From an uncultured Alphaproteobacteria bacterium (lineage in GTDB: Bacteria; Pseudomonadota; Alphaproteobacteria; UBA7985; CAJQQZ01), in assembly GCA_905480445.1 (NCBI GenBank), contig CAJQQJ010000119.1:1-8353 (forward strand): a DNA stretch of 8,353 nt. The letters are read 5' to 3'. The notes under the pieces were generated by a model that saw nothing but the letters and a program-made list of their open reading frames with translations, ran no database searches and had not been told where the DNA came from. Below, in pieces: positions 1-5,377 of the stretch. How positions within the stretch are numbered: position 1 is the first letter of the stretch; every line of letters starts with the position of its first letter. The position numbers were made by a program, and so were the translations under genes.

Positions 1-496
1 CATACAGATGGGGGTTTACTCTTGTAGCTTGGCGGTATGCTTGCAAAGCTTCTTCCCATCGCTCTTGCGCCATATAGATCTGGGCCGCCCCCGCCAGTGC
101 GCCAAAGTGCCTGGGTTCAAGAGATATGGTCTTCTCAACATCTTGGAGCGATTCATCTAGTCGCCCCATTACGTAGTAGAGCGTTGCCCTTTTATTCCAA
201 GCCTCTGAAAAATCTGGGTAATCTCTGATGACCTGATCAAAAATCCCTAGTGCTTGATCAAACCGACTCTTCTGAAACAAGGCTGTGCCAAGAGCTAATC
301 TTTGGCTAACTCTATCATTTTCGCCCAATAGCCAGATTGCCCAGATCGCAGAAACAAGTCTGTCGGCATCTGCATCTTCTTCAGCAGCCTGCAATTTGGT
401 GAACAAAATGTTAAGGCGTGGATCATGCTGGTCAGCCCACGCCTGACTAAGCATCAAAAACAAGCCGATCATTGCAGTGGAGAGTAAACGAATCAT
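1..496 (-). CDS. Exported tetratricopeptide-repeat protein, C-terminus outside window
   Basis: This frame is open from an ATG at 494-496 to the left edge (165 codons seen), so only the N-terminal part is present. Residues 1-21 look like a signal peptide: MIRLL, then a hydrophobic core, then AWA before Asp22, a good signal peptidase I site. After a short acidic helix region, about three TPR units follow (roughly residues 62-95, 97-130 and 131-164). They show the usual pattern of small and aromatic residues, for example FDQALGIFDQVIRDYP, ESLQDVEKTISLEP and WEEALQAYRQATRVNP. TPRs are protein-protein interaction scaffolds, so a periplasmic adaptor role is likely, but no partner can be named. There is no clear Shine-Dalgarno sequence before the ATG. 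The rpmJ terminator lies just upstream, leaving only about 40 bp for a promoter, so expression by read-through is possible. The TPR fold is well supported; the function is unknown. Confidence 0.85.
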   Translation of the reverse strand, partial: MIRLLSTAMIGLFLMLSQAWADQHDPRLNILFTKLQAAEEDADADRLVSAIWAIWLLGENDRVSQRLALGTALFQKSRFDQALGIFDQVIRDYPDFSEAWNKRATLYYVMGRLDESLQDVEKTISLEPRHFGALAGAAQIYMAQERWEEALQAYRQATRVNPHLY

Positions 497-534
497 ACTA
501 GACTGTAGACAGCCCGAGCAGAATCGAAAAGCAG

Positions 535-563
535 AAAAGGCCGCCAGAAACCAGCAGCCTTTT
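535..563 (-). terminator. Rho-independent terminator of rpmJ
   Basis: Read on the minus strand, AAAAGGCTGC pairs with GCGGCCTTTT across a 9-base loop, giving a 10-bp stem with one G-U pair. The stem ends in TTTT and is followed by CTGC and a second TTTT. On the plus strand the G-U pair becomes a C-A mismatch, so the stem favours minus-strand termination. It lies 37 bases past the rpmJ stop codon and upstream of the TPR gene. Confidence 0.75.
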
Positions 564-599
564 CAAGATTTAGCGATTACTAAACAGTTTTAGTAAGAA

Positions 600-725
600 T
601 CAGCCCTGGCGTGCTTTAAAACGTGGGTTCTTCTTGTTAATAACATACGTGCGTCCGCGACGGCGGATAACGCGACAGTTCTTGTCCCGCGTCTTAGCGG
701 TTTTAAGTGAATTCAAAACTTTCAT
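600..725 (-). CDS. rpmJ: 50S ribosomal protein L36, zinc-free type
   Basis: This is a complete 41-residue gene. The protein starts MKVLNSLKTAKTRDKNCRVI and ends NKKNPRFKARQG, matching the L36 proteins of alphaproteobacteria, which are about 41 residues long. L36 is a small, very basic protein of the large ribosomal subunit that contacts 23S rRNA. Only one cysteine is present, and the C-x2-C...C...H zinc ribbon of the 37-residue type is missing, so this is the C-minus (YkgO-like) form. That form is normal in this class and is not a degenerated copy. The start is supported by GAGAGA, read on the minus strand at 735-730, four bases before the ATG. A near-consensus promoter precedes the gene and a strong terminator follows it, so it is probably transcribed alone. 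Confidence 0.97.
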   Translation of the reverse strand: MKVLNSLKTAKTRDKNCRVIRRRGRTYVINKKNPRFKARQG

Positions 726-764
726 GACATCTCTCAGGAAGGCTAACTTGGCTCTTGGCGGCGG

Positions 765-793
765 AACATAGGGTCGAGCCCTCTATCTGTCAA
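765..793 (-). promoter_or_regulatory. Sigma-70-type promoter of rpmJ
   Basis: On the minus strand a perfect -35 TTGACA (793-788) is followed by a 17-base spacer and TATGTT (770-765), which matches the -10 consensus at four of six positions. The expected transcription start lies about 30 bases before the ATG at 725. The spacing and the strong -35 make this the best promoter in the window. Confidence 0.8.
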
Positions 794-905
794 CGCTGGA
801 ATCACACTAAATTGCTGTGATAAAGCTTCACAATGACGCTTGTGTCGACTATCTACCTCACTTACCCTGATCTTCCGTTAAATTCACAAGGTATTTTGGC
901 ATATC

Positions 906-1601
906 ATGTCGACTTCCAAACTAGGAAAACCCTCATCTGCCATTCCTCCGATCCACAAAAAGGGTTGGCCATTTGTTGCGTGTTTTATCGCCCTGACCAT
1001 CGGATTGATTTGGGTCAACCCACATCTTGGATGGATTGGCCTTGCTTTAACGGTTTGGTGTTGTTTTTTCTTTCGTGACCCAGAAAGAGTTCAGCCTCCG
1101 ATGGAAGATGCCATTATCAGCCCCGCTGATGGTGTCATTTGCTTGCTTGGCCCTGCTCACCCCCCCGAAGGATTAGGGTTAGACAGCGGCAAAAAAATGC
1201 AACGCATCTGCGTGTTCATGAACGTCTTTGATTGTCACGTAAACAGGTCTCCCATCGCTGGAACAATCAAAAAAGTGGCTTACACTAAAGGCAAGTTTGT
1301 GAACGCAGCCTTAGATCAAGCCTCAACGGAAAATGAACGAAACGCCTTGCTGGTTGAAACTGACCAGGGAAGCCAGTTCGTCGTCGTACAGATCGCAGGT
1401 TTAGTCGCGAGACGCATTCTTTGCTGGGCTGCTGAAGGTGATAAACTGTCGAGAGCTGAACGTTTTGGCCTGATCCGTTTCGGCAGCCGGGTTGATGTTT
1501 ACTTACCGGATGGAAGTGAAGTCCTAATCTCTCTTGGTCAAAAAGCCGTTGCTGGTGAAACGACACTAGCAAGGCTACCTGTCACGGAAATGGGTGCCTA
1601 A
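906..1601 (+). CDS. psd: Phosphatidylserine decarboxylase proenzyme
   Basis: Psd converts phosphatidylserine to phosphatidylethanolamine at the inner membrane, using a pyruvoyl group made by self-cleavage. The 231-residue length fits the short alphaproteobacterial/archaeal-type family. Visible landmarks are two hydrophobic segments (about residues 22-38 and 41-56), FFRDPERV (54-62), PADG with Asp75, and FDCHVNRSP with His111; these are the Asp and His of the self-processing site. ERFGLIRFGSR carries the cleavage bond Gly193-Ser194, and Ser194 becomes the pyruvoyl of a 38-residue alpha chain. The start at 906 is the first ATG after an in-frame stop at 879-881. The ribosome site is weak (CAAGGT at 887-892, 13 bases upstream). 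pssA follows two bases after the stop. No clear upstream promoter is visible; TTCACA at 827-832 with TATCTA at 850-855 is a weak candidate. Confidence 0.96.
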   Translation: MSTSKLGKPSSAIPPIHKKGWPFVACFIALTIGLIWVNPHLGWIGLALTVWCCFFFRDPERVQPPMEDAIISPADGVICLLGPAHPPEGLGLDSGKKMQRICVFMNVFDCHVNRSPIAGTIKKVAYTKGKFVNAALDQASTENERNALLVETDQGSQFVVVQIAGLVARRILCWAAEGDKLSRAERFGLIRFGSRVDVYLPDGSEVLISLGQKAVAGETTLARLPVTEMGA

Positions 1602-1603
1602 TT

Positions 1604-2389
1604 GTGATTGAGCAGCCAAAGCAGAGCAAACGAAAAAGCCGAGAACTTAGTATCCGTTCATTGATTCCAAACGTTGTTACTACTCTATCGCTTTGCCTAG
1701 GCCTCTGGGCTATTCGCTTGGGTTTTGACGGTCAATTCGAAGCTGCAGTTTTAGCTATTATTGCCGCTACATTTTTAGATGCTCTCGATGGCAGCCTCGC
1801 ACGGTTACTCAAAAGCACATCAAAACTCGGTGGTGAACTAGACTCCTTAGCCGACTTCCTGAGTTTTGGCGTAGCGCCAGTACTTGTGCTTTATTCCTGG
1901 GCTTTTGCAGAGGGGCCGGGGTTGGGATGGATCGCTATCTTGGCTTATTCTATTTGTTCGGCCATGCGTTTAGCCCGATTTAATGTGATGATGCTAGAAG
2001 ACAGTCCAGAACAGCCACTTTGGCAGAAGGGCTTTTTTGTCGGCGTGCCTGCACCAGCAGGAGCCGGAATAGCCATGTTACCCTTCTATCTGCATTTCGG
2101 TGGATTGTTTTCTTTTAGTGACTACCCTCTTGCACTTGCTGCTTACATCGGTGTCGCAGCCTTCTTGATGGTAAGCACTTTGCCGACGTATTCTCTAAAG
2201 AAATTACGTCTCAAGCGAAAATACATTCTTGTAACTTTAGTTCTGGTTGCCCTAACAATTGCCTTCCTTCAAGCACATCCCTGGGTAACGCTAACCGTAC
2301 TTTCTTTTCTATATTTACTATCGATTCCAATAGCTTGTATGAAGTTTAAGAAATTGAAACAGCAGTACGAAGCCTCTATTCAGCCTTAG
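1604..2389 (+). CDS. pssA: CDP-diacylglycerol-serine O-phosphatidyltransferase
   Basis: PssA is an integral membrane enzyme that joins serine to CDP-diacylglycerol, making phosphatidylserine for Psd encoded just upstream. The CDP-alcohol phosphatidyltransferase signature is complete: Asp59-x2-Asp62-Gly63-x2-Ala66-Arg67-x8-Gly76-x3-Asp80-x3-Asp84. These acidic residues bind the metals and act in catalysis. The rest is largely hydrophobic, with several membrane segments between about residues 20 and 250, and a basic cytoplasmic N-terminus (KQSKRKSR). Its 261 residues are normal for the PssA type, unlike the unrelated peripheral E. coli enzyme. Translation starts at GTG, two bases after psd, with GGAAATGGG at 1586-1594 as the likely ribosome site inside psd, so the two genes are probably coupled. 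The TAG stop overlaps the stop codon of the opposing kinase gene. Confidence 0.96.
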   Translation: MIEQPKQSKRKSRELSIRSLIPNVVTTLSLCLGLWAIRLGFDGQFEAAVLAIIAATFLDALDGSLARLLKSTSKLGGELDSLADFLSFGVAPVLVLYSWAFAEGPGLGWIAILAYSICSAMRLARFNVMMLEDSPEQPLWQKGFFVGVPAPAGAGIAMLPFYLHFGGLFSFSDYPLALAAYIGVAAFLMVSTLPTYSLKKLRLKRKYILVTLVLVALTIAFLQAHPWVTLTVLSFLYLLSIPIACMKFKKLKQQYEASIQP

Positions 2390-3795
2390 AGTTCAAGGTT
2401 CCGAGACATTGGAAAACGCACTAAGACTTTAAGGCCACCTAACTCAGAATCCTCTAGCGTGATGTTTCCCTGGTAAGCCTCGACTAAGTCTTTAACGATC
2501 GACAAACCTAGTCCGCTACCAGGCGTTAATTCATCTAATCGTTTGCCGCGTTGTAAGATGAGTTCCCGCTTGCTGTCTTCAACACCTTCACCGTTGTCTT
2601 CGACAATCAATCCTACGTTCGTCTGGCCGTCAGCCTTCTCTTGATAGGCCGTCAGCTTGACAACACCTTGAGAGTAGCGCGAAGCATTTTCGATCAAGTT
2701 ACCAAGGATCTCCAACAGGTCCTGGCGTTCAACTGGAAAATTGAGATCCTCTGGCGCTTCAAGAATAATCTGAAGCTCCTTACCAACGCTAATTTTCTCA
2801 AAGGTAGTTTTCAAACTTTTTAGCAGGGGATAGACCTCGGTTTTAGTGGCCCTTGCTTGCGCAGTAGTGGCAGCCCGTGCCAAAGCCAAGTAACGCTCTA
2901 TTTGATCTTGCATAGAATCTAACTGCGGCGACAGTTCATTGCTTATATCAGCGTCCGCTGCATCAAGGCTGTTCCGCATGACCGCAATCGGCGTCTTCAG
3001 ACCATGCGCCAAATTCCCAACGTGTTTTCTTGCTCGCTCCACGAGCTCGCTATTTGATGAGAGCAACAAATTGACCTCGTTTGTTACTTCATTGAGCTCG
3101 CGCGCGAAATCTCCTTCCAAGCCCTCCGTCCTCCCTGCCCTCACGTCTCCTAATCGGCGTTGCATGACAGCCAATGGACGAAGTGAGAACTTAACGACGG
3201 CGAATAAGGAAACCAGCAGAGCCACTGCCAATGCCGAGAGAGAGACCAACAGGAAGAAGTCAAATGCCTGACCTGAACGCCGCATTGTTTCACTCGGCCC
3301 TGCGACCATCACAGTTATTGTTTTTGATTCATTAACAAGATCGAAAGCCTGCGAACGTATTCTTATCGGTTCGTCTTGTTCATCAACAGTTTCGAGAAAC
3401 GATGCCGTTTTATTGCCGCTGTCTTGCAATTGGCTGAACGGGTCGAGTTCAAGCTCATCACCCTCTTCCAGAAGACCCTGTGTCAAAGAAAAGGAATAGA
3501 TAGGTTGCGCCTGACCTGAGACAATGAGTTTGTAATACCAACCAGAATAACCACGCCGAAACTCCGCGCTAATCGCGTCGGAATCAACGTCCACACGATC
3601 ACCATCGAGAATTTCAAGGGCTCCCAGCAAGCTGTCAGACTCAAGCTCCAGTTTCGAATCGAACTGTTTTCTTGCTTCAAAAACAAAGAGCTGGGAAAGC
3701 AAAAGCCCGCCACCAGCCAATACAACCATAATCAACAGGAGCGTTGAAAGAATCAGGCGGGACGAAATAGATTTCAACTGCAGCGCTTTAAGCAT
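2386..3795 (-). CDS. Two-component sensor histidine kinase, PhoQ/FeuQ-like
   Basis: This is a 469-residue membrane sensor kinase. Transmembrane segment 1 is about residues 13-38, a periplasmic sensor domain spans about 39-178, and transmembrane segment 2 is about 179-203. A HAMP linker with SLRPLAVMQRRLGDV follows, then the dimerization helix with LAHGLKTPI, where His264 is the predicted phosphorylation site. The ATP-binding domain has the N box (GNLIENA, Asn366/Asn370), G1 box (EDNGEG, 399-404) and G2 box (GSGLGLS, 426-432). The sensor domain is rich in acidic clusters (DGDRVDVDSD, EEGDELELD). That resembles the cation-sensing surface of PhoQ, but a cation ligand is only inference. The gene starts inside the last 8 bases of the regulator gene, typical of a translationally coupled pair. 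Its 3' end overlaps pssA on the other strand by four bases. Kinase assignment is firm; the signal is unknown. Confidence 0.95.
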   Translation of the reverse strand: MLKALQLKSISSRLILSTLLLIMVVLAGGGLLLSQLFVFEARKQFDSKLELESDSLLGALEILDGDRVDVDSDAISAEFRRGYSGWYYKLIVSGQAQPIYSFSLTQGLLEEGDELELDPFSQLQDSGNKTASFLETVDEQDEPIRIRSQAFDLVNESKTITVMVAGPSETMRRSGQAFDFFLLVSLSALAVALLVSLFAVVKFSLRPLAVMQRRLGDVRAGRTEGLEGDFARELNEVTNEVNLLLSSNSELVERARKHVGNLAHGLKTPIAVMRNSLDAADADISNELSPQLDSMQDQIERYLALARAATTAQARATKTEVYPLLKSLKTTFEKISVGKELQIILEAPEDLNFPVERQDLLEILGNLIENASRYSQGVVKLTAYQEKADGQTNVGLIVEDNGEGVEDSKRELILQRGKRLDELTPGSGLGLSIVKDLVEAYQGNITLEDSELGGLKVLVRFPMSRNLEL

Positions 3796-4450
3796 TCGTC
3801 TCCAATCGATAGCCCAGCCCCCTGACGGTCTTGATCATCGGCGTATTGAGCTTTTTACGTAAACGGCCGACAAAAACTTCTACCGTGTTCGAATCAGGGT
3901 CGAAGTCTTGTTCGTAGATATGCTCAACCAACTCTGACTTGGAAAGAACCTTATCTGGGTGATGTAGAAAATAGGAAAGTAGTTTGTATTCAAAAGAGGT
4001 AAGATCAACGGTTTTGCCCGCGACCTTCACAAGTCCAGAGCTCGTATCCAGTACGACCTCACCACAGGATAGTTCGGTCGAGGCCAAACCTGAACTGCGT
4101 CTAATGAGAGCCCGGGCTCGGGCTTTCAGTTCCGCCATATGAAAGGGCTTGGTTAGATAGTCGTCCGCCCCGGCGTCAAATCCGTCAACTTTTTCTGTCC
4201 AACTGTCTCTGGCTGTTAAGATCAGCACAGGCATCATACGTTTATCGGCACGCCATTTTTTGAGAACCTCAATACCGTTCATGACCGGCAGCCCTATGTC
4301 CAAGACGATCAAGTCATAGGGCTCGACATCTCCTAAGTAATGTCCCTCTTCACCATCATGAGCCATATCAACGGCATATGATTCTTGTCTCAAAGCCTCC
4401 GCCACTTGATTGGCCAAACTTTCTTCATCTTCAACGACTAAAATGCGCAT
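3788..4450 (-). CDS. OmpR/PhoB-family response regulator, FeuP/PhoP-like
   Basis: This is a 220-residue DNA-binding regulator, activated by phosphotransfer from the adjacent kinase. The receiver domain (1-118) has acidic residues Glu7 and Asp8, phospho-acceptor Asp51 in IVLDIGLP, Thr79 and Lys101 (TKPF). The C-terminal winged helix (about 125-217) shows LTSFEYKLLSYFLHHPDKVL, NTVEVFVGRLRKKL and TVRGLGYRL, all typical of the OmpR/PhoB class. GEEGHYLGDVEPYDLIVLD closely resembles rhizobial FeuP and enterobacterial PhoP as I remember them. I chose the ATG at 4448-4450 because MRILVVEDEE is the canonical family start and AAGGGG (minus strand, 4466-4461) precedes it. A longer frame from 4510 would run through an inverted repeat and is unlikely. 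GTTCAG direct repeats at 5100-5138 and 5277-5293 are candidate binding sites (inference). Confidence 0.95.
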   Translation of the reverse strand: MRILVVEDEESLANQVAEALRQESYAVDMAHDGEEGHYLGDVEPYDLIVLDIGLPVMNGIEVLKKWRADKRMMPVLILTARDSWTEKVDGFDAGADDYLTKPFHMAELKARARALIRRSSGLASTELSCGEVVLDTSSGLVKVAGKTVDLTSFEYKLLSYFLHHPDKVLSKSELVEHIYEQDFDPDSNTVEVFVGRLRKKLNTPMIKTVRGLGYRLETNA

Positions 4451-4488
4451 TTGAATTCTGCCCCTTGCTTGCCGCAAATCCCAAAAGG

Positions 4489-4527
4489 GATAGCCTGGCT
4501 CTGTCATCATAACAAAGCCAGGCTATC
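4489..4527 (-). terminator. Inverted repeat, probable terminator of the SH3-protein gene
   Basis: A perfect 12-bp inverted repeat (GATAGCCTGGCT at 4489-4500 and AGCCAGGCTATC at 4516-4527) encloses a 15-base loop. It begins 21 bases after the stop of the SH3 gene on the minus strand. Read that way, the stem is followed by CCC and then TTTT, a modest U tract. It probably ends the SH3 transcript and insulates the regulator gene; partial read-through into the regulator is possible. Confidence 0.6.
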
Positions 4528-4547
4528 ATAAGAATAGTTAAATGTTG

Positions 4548-5036
4548 TTAGCGAATTCGGCGGATCTGGCGGGATTTCACCCAACCTACTTGACCTTGGA
4601 ACCGCACACGTGTCCAGGAAACACCGTGACGTCTAACCGTTTTACCTTTGCCAAACAGACGCTTTGAATAGTGAGGGACAAAAGCGACCTTGGCGGCACC
4701 CCGTCCGGGGCGGGCCCTCAAAGGAATGAAACCACGGTGCGCACCACTTGTTACAACATAGCGTTTACGCTTCGGCTTCCAGCCATTATCATGCCAACCT
4801 GGATTACTCCAGCCATGCCCTGAATGTGCGAAATGTCCCCAAGGATTGATGCCGATACCAAAGTGGAAGTTACCACCCGTTTGAATAACACCGGCGCTAA
4901 TGTCGCCATTGGTGAAAACTGCGTTAAAAGATGAACCTGCCTGGGCTTCATTCGTTGTTACTGCTGCTGACCCAAAAGCCAAAAGAGTAGCCGTTGTAAG
5001 AGCCAAAGCTTGATTTCTGATTACGGTGAAAGTCAT
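4548..5036 (-). CDS. Secreted SH3-domain protein
   Basis: This is a 162-residue exported protein of unknown function. A signal peptide covers residues 1-33, ending in AQA before Gly34. A Gly/Trp/His-rich stretch follows (about 64-86, with NPWGHF, GHGWSNPGWHDNGW), then a basic KPKRKRY hinge. A bacterial SH3-like domain lies at about 102-158, with an RARPGRGAAKVAFV strand and a WTRVRFQGQVGWVKSRQI ending; the GWV near the C-terminus is the family hallmark. Bacterial SH3 domains often bind peptidoglycan, so a periplasmic wall-associated role is likely, but there is no catalytic domain. The start is firm: AGGAG on the minus strand (5048-5044) sits seven bases before the ATG. GTTCAG repeats upstream point in its direction. 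A neighbouring divergent gene also encodes a wall-binding module. The very basic C-terminus (RQIRRIR) is notable. Confidence 0.88.
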   Translation of the reverse strand: MTFTVIRNQALALTTATLLAFGSAAVTTNEAQAGSSFNAVFTNGDISAGVIQTGGNFHFGIGINPWGHFAHSGHGWSNPGWHDNGWKPKRKRYVVTSGAHRGFIPLRARPGRGAAKVAFVPHYSKRLFGKGKTVRRHGVSWTRVRFQGQVGWVKSRQIRRIR

Positions 5037-5099
5037 GAGTTATCTCCTCTGTTTGGAACATCTGTTGATGTCTGATGAACACAACTTACGACACAGCCA

Positions 5100-5138
5100 C
5101 TGAACAAAATCTGAACCCAATATAAACGTTGGCTGAAC
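5100..5138 (-). promoter_or_regulatory. Three GTTCAG boxes facing the SH3 gene, candidate response-regulator operator
   Basis: On the minus strand GTTCAG occurs exactly at 5138-5133, 5116-5111 and 5105-5100. Start-to-start spacings are 22 and 11 bases, that is, two helical turns and one. Tandem hexamers 11 bp apart are how OmpR/PhoB-family dimers bind DNA (PhoP and PhoB boxes have this layout). The boxes lie 64-102 bases before the SH3 start codon. The downstream -10 is weak; TAAGTT at 5088-5083 is a candidate. That the FeuP/PhoP-like regulator next door binds here is inference. Confidence 0.5.
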
Positions 5139-5146
5139 GAACGTTT
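5124..5146. other. Short hairpin around the third GTTCAG box
   Basis: AAACGTT (5124-5130) and AACGTTT (5140-5146) form a perfect 7-bp inverted repeat with a 9-base loop. The plus strand continues with three more T residues. The loop contains the leftmost-facing distal box (5133-5138). It could be a weak terminator or a second, symmetric operator; nothing in the sequence decides between these. Confidence 0.35.
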
Positions 5147-5276
5147 TTTGGCTTGAGCAACAATGGGCCCAGTTTAGATGGTCAGATCTCATGGAGTTTA
5201 GACGTAGCATTACTGCCTATTTTGGAAGATCAAAGGTTTGTGCTATCTTATAAACACTACAGAAGCGGTCTCGGCG

Positions 5277-5306
5277 GTTCAGGTTCTGTTCAGCTAGACC
5301 TAATAT
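5277..5306 (+). promoter_or_regulatory. GTTCAG direct repeat and -10 element of the giant repeat-protein gene
   Basis: GTTCAG at 5277-5282 repeats at 5288-5293, exactly 11 bases on, in the plus orientation. The next good -10 is TAATAT at 5301-5306, so the boxes overlap where the -35 would be (5278-5283, a poor TTCAGG). This is the layout of an activator-dependent promoter in which an OmpR/PhoB-type regulator replaces the -35 contact. The same hexamer and spacing occur in the opposite orientation at 5100-5116. Confidence 0.5.
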
Positions 5307-5309
5307 CTT

Positions 5310-5351
5310 CAAGGGTGGGTGAGAGGCCCTTGTAGCAACCGCTCTTAGCGG
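5310..5351 (+). other. Two hairpins in the 5' leader of the giant gene
   Basis: CAAGGG (5310-5315) pairs with CCCTTG (5327-5332) around an 11-base loop. CCGCT (5339-5343) pairs with AGCGG (5347-5351) around CTT. Both fall between the likely transcription start and the ribosome site AGAGGA at 5365-5370. They match no riboswitch class I recognise and may simply stabilise the message. Confidence 0.35.
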
Positions 5352-5377
5352 GGCATAGAGGATAAGAGGATCGGAAC

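Larger units (their letters stand above)
5037..5377. promoter_or_regulatory. Divergent intergenic control region
   Basis: These 341 bases separate the start codons of two divergently transcribed genes for exported proteins. I see no convincing gene in them. They hold two sets of GTTCAG direct repeats (5100-5138 facing left, 5277-5293 facing right), a 7-bp hairpin at 5124-5146, a likely -10 element at 5301-5306, and two small hairpins in the leader of the right-hand gene. A possible reading frame at 5129-5335 starts with TTG, has no ribosome site and overlaps the putative operator, so I leave it out. Confidence 0.6.

Noticed and set aside
600..725. L36 as a degraded gene because its zinc ligands are missing
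   Set aside because: The zinc-free 41-residue form is the usual L36 of alphaproteobacteria, and promoter, start, length and terminator are all intact.
833..1078. 81-codon frame overlapping the start of psd
   Set aside because: Most of it is a shadow of psd in another frame; it has no ribosome site or family features.
2641..3271. Plus-strand frames inside the histidine kinase gene
   Set aside because: The minus-strand kinase motifs explain this region fully; the plus-strand translations resemble nothing.
4451..4510. Twenty-codon N-terminal extension of the response regulator starting at 4510
   Set aside because: It runs through the inverted repeat at 4489-4527, is not family-like, and the ATG at 4450 has both a Shine-Dalgarno sequence and the canonical MRILVVEDEE start.
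5129..5335. 68-codon frame in the divergent intergenic region
   Set aside because: It starts with TTG without a ribosome site, has no recognisable domain, and covers the putative operators and promoter.
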